From Polytrichum commune (taxonomy: Eukaryota; Streptophyta; Polytrichopsida; Polytrichales; Polytrichaceae), in NCBI GenBank assembly GCA_950295325.1, contig OX485805.1, positions 33,035,501 to 33,099,500 on the forward strand: a DNA stretch of 64,000 bases. The letters run 5' to 3'. The notes beneath the pieces are model-generated. The model searched no databases and was not told the origin of the DNA. It saw only the letters and a program-made list of their open reading frames with translations. Both the position numbers and the translations under genes were made by a program. The first letter of the stretch is position 1; every line of letters begins with the position of its first letter. Positions 1 through 10,160 of the stretch are shown here, piece after piece.

Positions 1-508
1 TTAATTGCACTTCATCATCGCCCGAGGAGCGATATCTACTAACAATTTCCTTTCCTGCTGTAACCAAATTTGCACTAGCCCATTTGTCCAGCTCATCCGG
101 CTCCCCTGGCCCCTCTCTTAACTTTTGGATGAAGCTTGGAGCATTTTCAGAGACCCAAACCGCGTCCTCATGATCAAATCCTGCTGCTACCAGATTTTCT
201 GTAACTGCAGACTGAGCCTCTGGAATAGACCAACCTCCTTCGTCGGGTTCTGCACTATCATGCGTGCACCTAACCTTATGATTCTCACTCCTTTGTAAAT
301 ACCCAAGCGCAGTTGTTAGGCTCCCAGTGACATGAGAAAAATTTCGCCCACATATCAATACTGCATCCGGAAACTCTAATTTGTCAAAGCCACAACGATG
401 GGAGGGTTTCAAGCGAGAGATAGTGAGCCTGCCCGACGTGCTTGCGGTAGGGTTACGCACTCCTGGCCAAGTCAGGGTGCATCCCGGGGCATGCAAGCTG
501 GTTGCCAT
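1..508 (-). CDS. plastid-targeted protein, N-terminal exon (partial, runs off left edge)
   Basis: On the minus strand an ATG at 506-508 opens a reading frame of 169 codons with no stop before the window edge. The first ~45 residues (MATSLHAPGC...) are rich in Ser, Thr, Arg and small residues and almost free of acidic ones, like a chloroplast transit peptide. The mature part is mixed and acidic, with a stretch around residues 47-65 (DAVLICGRNFSHVTGSL) and a later helical part (ENLVAAGFDHEDAVWV...NAPSFIQKL). That second part loosely recalls an mTERF-type helical repeat, which is only a guess. The family is not recognised. The gene is divergent from the COA6-like gene, leaving about 1.1 kb of shared upstream DNA. 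The real exon could end by splicing beyond position 1. Confidence 0.6.
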   Translation of the reverse strand, partial: MATSLHAPGCTLTWPGVRNPTASTSGRLTISRLKPSHRCGFDKLEFPDAVLICGRNFSHVTGSLTTALGYLQRSENHKVRCTHDSAEPDEGGWSIPEAQSAVTENLVAAGFDHEDAVWVSENAPSFIQKLREGPGEPDELDKWASANLVTAGKEIVSRYRSSGDDEVQL

Positions 509-1642
509 TGCTGGTAACCAAATTTCTTATTCACGGTCTTACTCAGTCAGTTCGCCATGTGCAGTCCACACATCAATGCGTCAACCACACAGAATTCTAC
601 AAATGGTGAAGCCTAGAAAATGTCCGCTTGCATTCCCACATCAATAAGACATTTTTTTCCTCCGCAGTCCCAAAGCCCATCCCCAGTCTGTTTGATTCCT
701 TCTCGCGCCCCAATCAAATTACCCCGTCAAGTACCAGCAAAGAACTCAATCGCTCAAAACATGAACGATAATCCCGATTTCCTTGTCAAAGCTCGAAGAA
801 ATAACCCAAAACCTAGAACCCAACCTCTGGCCACCAATTACATGTTCAAATTACACCTGTGCCTTTCCATGATGTCGTCTGTCTCTTTCCCACCTCTCCA
901 ATCACCCCTCAAGATACCGTTTCTCATGTATGCAGACACTCATTTAAATTCCTTCGTGCAGATAGAGAGAAGGTTTCGGGTATCCCTTTTGATACTATAA
1001 TCCACGTGATCAACACCTCTCTATCTCTAGATTTTGAAATAGTAGGCCGCATCTTTCCTCTCATCATGGCCTCGTTTCTGTTCTTTTGTCACTTCAGACG
1101 AATGCATCTTCAGCGTGTTTCTGCGCGACACTCACCCAATAAACCAAGTGAGGTCGTTGGAGTCAATACACTATACAAATTACGACAATCACTCGCAACA
1201 CGCGACTCGAAACAATAGCAGACTCTGTTCGGAGTTCCTGCTAAACCCTAAACCCTGCGCGACGAATGAACTCTTGGAGGAGCCCTTTGGATACGAACAC
1301 CTAACTTACGATGACAACTCAACTCCTAATAGTAATTAATTCGCATATTACATAAAAGTCCATCTTTAAAGGCAAGTAGCCCTGGTAATACCCTGTCTGA
1401 GACTAGATACACGGGTCCTCTTGAGATACCCGGCCAAGTGAATCTCCCTTGCTGGGCACATCTTCACCATCCATCCAGTTGTGCGAAGGCCAAAACCCTT
1501 TGTGGAGGAAAGCCAGAGGAGAACTAAACCAAGCATTCAAAGAATTTGAAGGCGAGAGACGGAGAGTGCGAGGGAGGTTTGGATGGTGAGATGGCCGTGG
1601 AGCCAAGGTAGTGAAGGACATGGAAAAGAGGTCGTAGTAGGC
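509..1642. promoter_or_regulatory. divergent intergenic/promoter region
   Basis: This lies between the divergently oriented 1-508 gene and the COA6-like gene. No coding signal was recognised on either strand. A telobox-like AAACCCTAAACCC occurs at about 1243-1255, roughly 390 bases before the COA6-like start codon. Teloboxes are common in promoters of plant housekeeping and ribosomal or mitochondrial genes. Both 5' untranslated regions should fall here. Confidence 0.4.
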
Positions 1643-2856
1643 ATGGCTGCTGGAAAACCTTCGACTGAGGATCATCATATCGAGAAAGATGTTCTCGCAG
1701 CTGGACGTGCTGCTTGCTACAAGGTTTTTAATGCCCAACTCTTTCTCTATCTCTCCTCCTGTCAACCGCTCGATTTACCTCGACTTTGTGTAGCCTTAGC
1801 CGAGATTTTTCCGGCTGCTCTGGCTTATCGTGTGTTCCGGCTGTTCCACGGGTCTTCAGAATCGTTAACCGTGTCAAATTTTTAGTGCATGGAAACTACC
1901 GTGGGGTTCCTGCAATTGAGAGAGCCATTCGGATCGCACTCAGCGCACTAGGGTAGGGTTCTGGTTGGAATCATCCAACATACCTCAATGCAGATGGGCC
2001 GTCAACTTTTGTCCTCAAGCGCCAAATCTTGTCGCCTCCAGCATTTTACTCTTGGGCATCAAATCTAAGGCTTTAAGAAATCTTTGCTGTGAATGATTAG
2101 GCTTTGTGGAATTGGGTGATGCGTGACTAGAATTTGAGGAGGGGCTGAGAGAGAACGCCATTAGAAAGCTCTTCCACAACCAAGATTTGTTGTGGCCCGA
2201 CCAGCGGCACTGGTTATCGTACCAATTGGAAGACAGAGACACCGAAATTACCCTGGAATATATTTTTTCATGAAGATTGAGTTGGCTTCTTGTGAGAAAC
2301 ATTCGATTAGTCTAACATCCAACTTTGATTTATATAATTGAATATAATGTGGGTTATGTGTTACAGTTTAAGAAGTATGATGGAATGGGTTATGCTCCAC
2401 GTTCTTTCTGGTGCAGAGATGATATTGAAATTATGGACGGATATATGTATGTTGGGATGCAGGCACGGGATGCCTTCTTCAAATGTGTAGAATCTGATGC
2501 AGGACACACGACACCCACCGAAATTGCTTCAGTCGGACTCCTCTACCCGTCCCACTGCAAATCTGCACGAGCATTTTACGAGCAGAGTTGTCGTTCAACT
2601 TGGGTGAGCATTTTATCAGCATACTTAGCTGCCCTGCTTTGATGCCTTCCACCTTATGCTGTGATCCACTTGTCGACCTGCATGTTTCAAAAGCTCATTC
2701 ACCGTAGCATCTGATGGATCTGGTGTATTTTAGGTCAAGCACTTTGACCGCCAATTTTGTGCTAAGAAGAGGGTGAAGCGGCTACTGGATACAGATCGTG
2801 CGCGAGGCCCCATGACATTGCCTTCCAAGTCTGTTGGCCTGCAACCTGGTGACTAG
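1643..2856 (+). CDS. COA6: COA6-like cytochrome c oxidase assembly factor (3 exons)
   Basis: Exons 1643-1723, 2463-2603 and 2734-2856 join in frame at GT-AG sites to give 114 residues, close to the length of plant COA6 / 'subunit VIb family' proteins. It carries the twin-cysteine signature of that family: C-X9-C (CYKARDAFFKC, split by intron 1) and C-X10-C (CKSARAFYEQSC). These are followed by the conserved WVKHFDRQFC segment and a basic tail (KKRVKRLLD). Family knowledge: COA6 acts in the mitochondrial intermembrane space, in copper delivery to COX2 during complex IV assembly, and is imported by the Mia40 disulfide relay without a cleaved presequence. An in-frame upstream ATG at 1583 would add 20 residues, but 1643 gives the family-typical start. 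The gene is intact. Confidence 0.85.
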
Positions 2857-3540
2857 AAGGATCAGATACCATGGTCTTCGATGGACAGAGGATTGGATTT
2901 TCTGCGAGTAGCCCGTCCTTTCCAAAAATCGGAATAATTGCTGTAAGGAGGTGATGTGAAGGACGCAGAGAACCTCTCCTTCTGCATAGGAGAAGGCTTC
3001 AAGTGGAGGAGATTGCCTGCTGACACGAGAACTCTACTGCTGCGTAGAATCCTGGGCATGACCAGTGCATTCCGCATAGTAGAATGGCCACATCTTGAGA
3101 CCATTCTGGAGGACATTTCTGCAACGGAGGGAGCAGATAAACTCAAAGAGGAATCAGGCCTAGGTTGTTTTTACATGCATTTGTAATGTGCGACATAGCA
3201 AATGCGTCGTTGCCATTTTTTCACCTCATTCAGTCCAAAATCACACTGCTGTGGTACTGCTCCTTTGAGCATACATATTGAGTACATTGCTTCAGCCCCG
3301 GACCATCAATGGATGTTGGTTATTATTGTTGGACTTGTTCAGTGCAAAGAGACACAAAGAGCCAAGTGAGATTTTTGGTTGAAAGCTCAACTATCACCTC
3401 ATTGTCTTGTGGCGATCTGCAAGACATGCGACAGATCCTCGTTGTGATGAAAGCTGTGTCATATGACTATGGCTGCTTCCTGTTGCTCTTACCAAACTCA
3501 AAACCTTGCACACAAGAGATTTCAGATGTGATGTATGTAA
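2857..3540. other. downstream region of COA6-like gene; no firm gene
   Basis: This is probably the 3' untranslated region plus spacer. A plus-strand open frame at 2951-3186 reads like coding sequence (contains FCIGEGFKWRRLPADTR), but it matches no family I recognise and has no clear start. It is preceded by an AG at 2949-2950. No other signal was seen. Confidence 0.35.
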
Positions 3541-3850
3541 AACAAGATTCGACCATCATTTCTACCTTATGCTTCTTGGAAAGTCAAATGTTAAGGATGT
3601 TAACTGTATGAATTGTGGTTATGATATATATACTCAATGCAAGGCTCTATCATGATATTGAAAGTCAAGTACATGCTGAGGGAAAACTTACAATTTCTAT
3701 GTAAGGCACTCCTTCATGTAAACCTTGTAAAATTGGGAATGGAAGCACTTTGCAGTATGCATGTCCGAAAAATTTAGAAGAAACACACCACACCCTGGAA
3801 TTTTTCAGGTGTGGATACTTAAAAGCATGTAGTGCAGATTGGCACTTTGA
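3541..3850 (+). pseudogene. degenerate DC1-like cysteine/histidine-rich fragment
   Basis: One plus-strand frame near 3532-3650 reads VCKTRFDHHFYLML followed by CMNCGYDIYTQCKAL. A second frame, after a TAA near 3701, reads GTPSCKPCKIGNGSTLQYAC. Both resemble plant DC1 domains, which have paired Cys-X2-Cys units, a central His/Phe pair and a C.FD.H..C ending. The pieces are broken by stops and frame changes and lack a start. DC1 proteins are a large plant zinc-binding family of mostly unclear function. The call rests on cysteine spacing alone. Confidence 0.3.
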
Positions 3851-4166
3851 GGGGTGATGTTGGAGCCAACGCGGATGTTCACCTGTGGACGAGGAAGCTG
3901 GTGGGGGCTTCGTAGAACAGAACTTGGGATTGCCATGCAGAAGTAGGGGTTGCGTAGTTGGACAGTTGCCGAGATAGGTACTTGCCTTGCCTAATTGGAG
4001 GTTGCCATGCTTAAGTGGGGGTTGTGGCGATGGACATCTGTGGCAGGTGGTGGCTGGCAGTTGTATATCGGCAGCCCGCTTGTAGACAGTTTGTGTGTTG
4101 AAGGTTTTCTTATGTGAAATGTGGTTCTCTGTGCTGGGTTCATCTTTTTGTTGAATTACTGTAGCA

Positions 4167-4481
4167 ATGCCTCCAGGATGCGTGCCCTTGCTAGTGCAAG
4201 AAAGAACACGTGCATCCCTGAAGTATTATGAGGCTTTGGTGATGATTGCCGTTGGAGGCACCGATGTACGCATTAGACTTCCTGTGAATTTGAGGAAGTT
4301 TATAGAGGGGCAATGTATAGTTGGATTGTGCTTTGTGGAGAGGGGAGGCGCATTGATGCACAAACATTTTCAAATGGTGATGAAGGGGAACTTCACCAGT
4401 CCTCTGCTGTTGAATAAGATCCGCCGGTATGGATATGACGAGAGTGGTGTTGATATGGAAAATCATGATAAATCCTCATGA
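4167..4481 (+). pseudogene. HUH-endonuclease-like ORF (Replitron/Rep-type remnant?)
   Basis: A 104-residue frame starts with ATG at 4167. The central segment CFVERGGALMHKHFQMVMKG resembles the GxxxxxHxHxQ region of Rep/HUH single-strand endonucleases: an acidic-glycine lead-in, then His-X-His followed by a Gln. A helical segment (PLLLNKIRRYGYDES) follows at about the distance seen in related plant and algal transposon ORFs. The middle residue of the His-X-His is Lys rather than hydrophobic, and the frame stops before any catalytic Tyr can be assigned. A further open piece lies at 4589-4777. If the reading is right, this is a decayed rolling-circle-type transposon. It could be a chance likeness. 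Confidence 0.3.
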
Positions 4482-5060
4482 TATTGTCATGGAGGACATC
4501 TCCAATGTTTTTTATAATTGTCACAAGGGTGTCCAACATGAGGTATCTTGAAGCACAATAAATTGCACTTGAGCATGCACATAAGAGAATGATAAACAAC
4601 ACTATGTACGAAGAGGTTCCTTGTAGTATGGATGGTGGTGGTGTCGATCCTGAGCTCCTGGACCTCCAACAAAGGCGGTTGGAGGAGGATTTGCAAGCGG
4701 GTGTCGCAAAGGGTGTGATTGGTTTATCCAAAGTTGTTCTAGAGTGTTTATTTGGAAAGCGTCATCATTGCAGGTAGGCTACAAACTCTAGGGTTGGCTG
4801 CAACACAAAGTTGGAGCTAGACTTCAACTTGTTCATTAGTGTCCGTGTCAGTCCCTACTGGGTAGGGCTTAGGCCCGGATGGTACCACTCCATATACCCG
4901 TTAGGGGCCTTAAAGCTAGTAATGTTGACGAAACCTTCTAGGCATACAACTATGTATTTTTGGAACAATCAATAAATACATGACTTTTGGTAATGTGTAT
5001 TTTTTTGCATCCATCTTTTATTGAAGCACAATAGAACTGGAGATTAGATTACACAATCAC
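4482..5060. other. intergenic, possible tail of the HUH-like relic
   Basis: A second short plus-strand frame at 4589-4777 is rich in Glu, Leu and Gln (LLDLQQRRLEEDLQAG) and could be the continuation of the broken 4167 ORF. The rest is AT-rich, with no recognised signal. Confidence 0.25.
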
Positions 5061-5250
5061 ATAGACATACACAAAGATATATGAATAAGCTTGAAGTAAG
5101 ATGAACACTAGCATTCTTTGCCTTGCCTTTTGTTCTATTTTTTTCCCTAGGTTCATACAATCTACATGGAACGTCTTAAATCCCATTTCCTATAATATGG
5201 AATTAATCAAATCTTATTTATTCATACAACATGTACAAATCTATGACTAC
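5061..5250. repeat. diverged direct repeat, left copy (LTR remnant?)
   Basis: This aligns by eye with 5857-6055 in the same orientation. Shared landmarks in order are ACAAAGATAT, TTGAAGT.AGATGA, CTTTG.CTTGC, a T-rich run, CATGGGA/CATGGAA, CCATTTCCTA, TCAAATCTTATTTATTCATA and CTATGA. The copies lie either side of the copia RNase H fragment, as LTRs would, with most of the internal region deleted. Confidence 0.5.
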
Positions 5251-5344
5251 AAACATCATAATACAACTCTAATCTTCAACACTCCCACTTTGCAAGCAAT
5301 CAAAGTTTTGGAATCCCATTACCCTTGTTAGTGCTTAATGCCTA

Positions 5345-5566
5345 TCAGTTGAAAAAAAAAATGTAAGCATATCTGCCATCATGTCTTTTGTAAGATAATA
5401 CTTCAAACATATTTATCTTTTTTTCCAATTTCTCTCGAATGAAGTGAAGATTTATATTGATGTATTTGGTGCAAGAATGGTGTATGAGATTCCTTGCAAA
5501 TGCTATACATCCTTGATTGTCACACCTGATGGATGTTGCTCCTCCTTGCACAAATTCCACATCCAC
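5345..5566 (-). pseudogene. Ty1/copia RNase H C-terminal fragment
   Basis: The minus-strand frame reads GATSIRCDNQGCIAFARN, then HHSCTKYININLHFIREKLE. This is the end of a copia-type Pol RNase H domain: the catalytic Asp in CDNQ, and the HxRTKHI..xHFIRE region with R changed to C at HHSCTKY. Only about 70 residues survive. Upstream reverse transcriptase is missing and the frame ends in degenerate sequence. In copia elements this segment lies just before the 3' LTR, and diverged direct repeats do flank it (5061-5250 and 5857-6055). It is a deleted, inactive relic. Confidence 0.7.
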
Positions 5567-5856
5567 TAAAAATTGCTAAGCTAAGTATCTCCACCGGTAC
5601 TCTCTGCATCAATATCATTCTTTGCAAGACAATCTTTTGCCACTTGATTTGCAACATGGTTATTTTTCATGTACTCCTTAAGGTCCTCAATATCTTTATC
5701 ATCATCAATCATAGATTATTTCGAAATTCATCTACCACAATCATCATAGAGGCTTCATTTCTCCTAGTTAGACACATCTCCAAATCATTTTCAATATTCG
5801 TACTATTCATCATGAACATAACGTCTCTAGTTTTAATGATATATTTAGTTTGCATG

Positions 5857-6055
5857 CACATACACACACACACAAAGATATGTAAACAATGTTTGAAGTG
5901 AGATGATTACTTGCACTCCTTGACTTGCTTTTTATTTCATTTTTCTTCCTTGGTTTATAGAATCCATGTGGGATACCTCAATTTCCACTTCCTACAAACC
6001 ATACGAAGTTATTCAAATCTTATTCATTCATATGCCTCTAACCTTTATGACTATG
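5857..6055. repeat. diverged direct repeat, right copy (LTR remnant?)
   Basis: This is the partner of 5061-5250. It includes a short (AC)n run at its start. Clear insertion/deletion differences and many substitutions indicate an old duplication. Confidence 0.5.
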
Positions 6056-6949
6056 AGCAATCTTTTGGGATGGACTCTTCACACCATGTACGAACCAATT
6101 TGAATATAGAAAAGGATTTAAATCAATGCATTAGTGTACATAGTATACATAAGGAAGAGGTATTGATTTTCTCTAGTGTGTACATCTAAGAAGGCTATAA
6201 ATAAATTTGAAGTAAATATAAACATACAAAATGAGGCCCTAAAACTCAAAGAAAGAAATACCAATAGAAGTGCTAGTTTCATTTAATTTACACTCTCATC
6301 CATTATGATGATATGGTAATATCTCCCAATGGCTTGTATATGTAATAAAGACATTTACTTGATGATTTATACTATGTGTATGTAGTGGAGGCATTTATCA
6401 CATTAACTTGAAAAAATTGGTATAGATACATGAATTGAATTTCTAGCCCACCGTTTGAATGTATACATTTATTTTTCCCTATAAAAGTCTTATGCATAGG
6501 GTGTTTTTATTTCATACTCACCCAAGCACATCATTTAGGTATCCAATGAAGAATCCACCCCCCAAGGAGCAATCTAATACAACTCTAATCTTCAACATCT
6601 TTGTCGCTTTTTTTTTAACCCCTCCCCCCTGAAACTATTGAAACTCCCATGAAAATTGATTGAATTTATGATTAAGCTTCAAGGTATAGATACTTAACAT
6701 GCGTAGTACTATGGTGCACACACTACTATGGAAAAAATAGTTGCAGAGACAAATAGGATTGCTTTGTTGTCAAGTCCCAGTAAGTATTTTTATCAATGAA
6801 GTTAATCAAGGACTTTGATGTGCAATCCCCTTGAAGAATGTTAGTTTAATTCTAGACTCATACTTCACACCTCCTTACAGAATGCTCAAATGATGGCTGG
6901 CAGAGTGGACTTTCACAATATACTTCAGAAGCAAATGTATAAAAGGCTT
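6056..6949. other. intergenic, no gene recognised
   Basis: AT-rich sequence with a short T-run and C-run near 6608-6630. No coding frame of interest was seen. The part closest to 6949 is expected to hold the 3' untranslated region and polyadenylation signals of the minus-strand gene that ends at 6950. Confidence 0.3.
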
Positions 6950-9900
6950 TCAAGTTCTTCGTCGAGATCGCATTCTGCAGCTAAAGCAATTAGCACTAGA
7001 CAGTTCAAGATTAGGATTCCTAGAAGTTTGAGATCCAGAAGTTGTTGTAGCAAGAATTCCCTTGTTATTTAGCTCCTCCCGCAATTGGGCATTGTCATGC
7101 TCAAGCTCCTCAATCTTCTCTTGATGCCTCAGAAGCTGCACAAAAACGGGGTCTCATGAGCATTAGCAATCATTTAGACTGACAACATGACATTTGGACT
7201 AGAAAAGACAGCAAGCTGACAAACACATTCAAGGACAACTTAAAGAGGGGAGGAGGGGTTTACCGTCCGCAAAATCTCGTTCTGAGTGCGTAACCTTTCC
7301 ACCTGTAAACCAACCAACCCAGAAATTGGCAGCAACCTTAGTGTACAGCTCAGGAATTCGCCAATGAGTGGCTCTAGGTTTGATGCATCTGAAAAGTGCT
7401 GGCTAGAGCTTCAACCTACTTTCACAGGAGAATGTAGAAGTCTGATTTCCAAGTTTGTTCACAGTGCTATTTCATGTATGAAACATCCCATAACTATCAT
7501 AGAATGTAGGCTACATAGAATTGGAGGCTAATGAAACAACCTCAGATTCAGAATTCAGAGATGGGGCGTTGTTGAGTTGGCTCAATGGTGTGGGTGCAAA
7601 TGCTGGTTGCAAAACCTTTGATTGAAACCCATGAAACCCTAGACCCTCTGTCTGTGCTTCTCTATGACTCCCAGGAAGCACTTTCTTTGTCACTGCCGCA
7701 AAGCCTTCCTGTCTCGGTCATGCTTGACCAGTTAGACACTGGAGTGGCTATATTTCCCAAGCATTTAATCACTGTCATACTAATTTCGCAATGTTCAGGT
7801 TGAAGAGCTCCTCAAATTATCAAAATAGTTCAGGATCTCATTGGAAGCACTTTAAAGTCAATGACAACACAACATGATTGTTCCTTTGTGATATACACTT
7901 CCTGAGCTGGGAAAGCATGGACTTTCTTGAAAGGAAAATCAAGGAAAACATTCCTACACAAAATACCACATTTTGGGACCACTTGAACAAATCACTTACA
8001 ACTACATCAAACATAGGAGATAAAATTTGAAACCTGAACAATGTGGAGAAGTGATTGTGTAACTCCTGGTTTCAGCGCCAAGCCTGCAGCCCAATTTTGT
8101 CCCTGCTGTCAATGATGTCACATCAAAGAAGCCCTATTGGCATTCCTTGTGCATGGTTGTAACCTCTGCAAAGTCCTAAAATCAAACCTTGAACCATCGC
8201 TCACAAACAAAGCTAATCACAAGATAACTACCAGAAATAATGACCAGTAACTGCACGTAACGAAAAGAACACATTATTGGAGGAAAATTTACAAACAACA
8301 GATCGAAAGTAATGCAAGAAAGAGATGTAGAGAACAAACCGACACCAAAGCCATGGCCTAACCCCACTCCACATCCAATCCCCGCCTCCAGGTTCTTGAT
8401 GCCCACTCGCTTTATCTGGCACACTTGCAGGCCGCATCGTGAAGACTTATGCTAAAAAGGCGTCACTCGCTTGGGTATCAATCACTGCGGAGCTCACAGT
8501 AATTGCTTTCTGCACCACGATGACCGTTCTAGCAACACACACTATCAACTTGTTGGGGCTCTCTTACAAATATAAAGACCTACCAAAGTTTTGGAACCAA
8601 GTTTCACAAACACAATTTCCTGTTAAGTATCAGTTTTGCATTTTAGAATGGCACTACATTCCTCAGACCTCTTAGTTACAGGACTCGAGAATTTGGGTAC
8701 AAACAACCTGCTCCCCTCACGCCAATCTCTGCCCTCCTGTCTTTAAATAGCAATTAACATTGTAACAGGATTTTGGACTATGTGCAAGTTACCACGCCTT
8801 GCAGTTGCCGTCCCCCTCCTATATGTCTCGTCATTCCATTTGCTGCACTCATGACTTGTGCAACACCAGGTATATCTGGGCCCTCCCAACACAACCAAAA
8901 TGTTTGATCAACTCAATACCCTCACTTTAGAGCTCACATCACAAACCGCTAGATTCATATAGCATCTACACTGAACTCAGATTGATTCAATCACACCCAA
9001 CTACAACATTGAATCAACGCCTACAAACATAGGGTTGCAATTTTTATCCATATTCTCTATACTTTATAGCTGCAAGACCTAAAAGGTTGAATTATGAGTT
9101 GGATCCATGTTCATTAGCTTTAATTGCTGAGTCAGTACTAAAGATATAGTACACCCTGAAGGGTATGTGTGAACACTAACTCCGCATTAAAGACTGGTCA
9201 CTTGCATGTTGAGATGCACGTTTTGTGGCAACCACCATCGACGGCCAGCAAAGAACCAAAGAATGCTAAAAATCTCCTATACTCGACAGCATAGTCCAAA
9301 TTTTGGTGTGACCAGCCCACCTACAAGAAGCTCATTATCAACAAATCCCAATTATTGCCAAGAATGTCATATTTCCTGAGAAGAGGCCAATCTTACACCC
9401 TGTGTGCCCAATCTCGTTCAGTACCGGCCCATAAGCCAAGTCTGGCCTAACTTAGAAAGCACCTCAGTCCCGACAAAAAATGTGAAGAGCAGGAATTCAC
9501 TTGCAATGGCAATGCCACTTAATTCAGCTTAAAAGTGCAATATCGAACAGGACAATCACTCCCAAAACACCAATAAGTTCATTTACCATACATACATAAA
9601 TAGTTAGTTTCATCGCTACCGCGCACAGTGACATCGGTTCATAAACCCTACACCCTCGGCCTGGGCCCTGGACTTCGAAATAGGAAGCTTAAAGGAGGTG
9701 GGAAGAATCATAAGAGTCCGAGGGGATACGAACCAAAATATTCTACCCTTCCAAAAGCCACAGTCCGACAGAAACTTGAGGAAAACGTCTGAATCTGGGC
9801 ATAGGTATTAGGACGGCGGAATTGGAAGGTGGAGAGTGAGTTACCCATCGGGATTGGCACCCCCACGCCAATGCCCAAGCCGCAGCCCACCCCAAAGCCC

Positions 9901-9998
9901 GTCATCACCTGCCCCACCCGGAGCACGAAAGGATTCTGTAATTTCACACGCGAAATGGCCGCCGCCGCGCCCTCCCTTGTGCTGCTGCTGCTCTCCAT
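6950..9998 (-). CDS. conserved plant glycine-rich protein with C-terminal coiled coil (8 exons)
   Basis: Eight coding exons join in frame: 9845-9998, 8793-8875, 8340-8415, 8034-8083, 7781-7810, 7541-7708, 7264-7302 and 6950-7135. They give about 261 residues from the ATG at 9998. The start is MESSSSTREGAAAA. Next come two glycine-zipper-like hydrophobic segments, GFGVGCGLGIGVGV (residues ~35-48, exon 1) and GIGCGVGLGHGFGVG spanning exons 3-4, which look membrane-inserting. A low-complexity middle follows, then a coiled coil across exons 7-8 (VERLRTQNEILRT, LLRHQEKIEELEHDN), and a basic cysteine tail (CFSCRMRSRRRT). I recall this architecture from uncharacterised land-plant proteins. The function is not known to me. 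The 30-bp exon 5 is the least certain. Confidence 0.72.
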
Positions 9999-10160
9999 CT
10001 TCCAACTCCTCCTCACCCGGCTCGACCCAATTTTCTGTGAATCTTCGTCCTCCTTAGATTACATTCTCCCCGCACATGTCAATCCATCACCGCCCATAAG
10101 CTCTAGCTCTGTGTTGTCTACCTCCACCGGGGCTCACTCACCTTCTCTGTAACTCTAACT
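9999..10160 (-). promoter_or_regulatory. probable 5' UTR/promoter of the glycine-rich gene
   Basis: This is immediately upstream of the ATG at 9998 on the minus strand. It is CT-rich in plus orientation (GA-rich on the transcribed strand), as many plant leaders are. In-frame GTG and AGG codons precede the ATG, but no upstream ATG in that frame is needed. No TATA box is assigned with confidence. Confidence 0.35.

Noticed and set aside
1403-1765. 120-residue minus-strand ORF
   Set aside because: Antisense across exon 1 of the COA6-like gene and its promoter, with no homology seen.
9829-10152. Pro/Ser-rich plus-strand ORFs
   Set aside because: Antisense to exon 1 of the glycine-rich gene and its leader. 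The proline runs are the complement of glycine codons.
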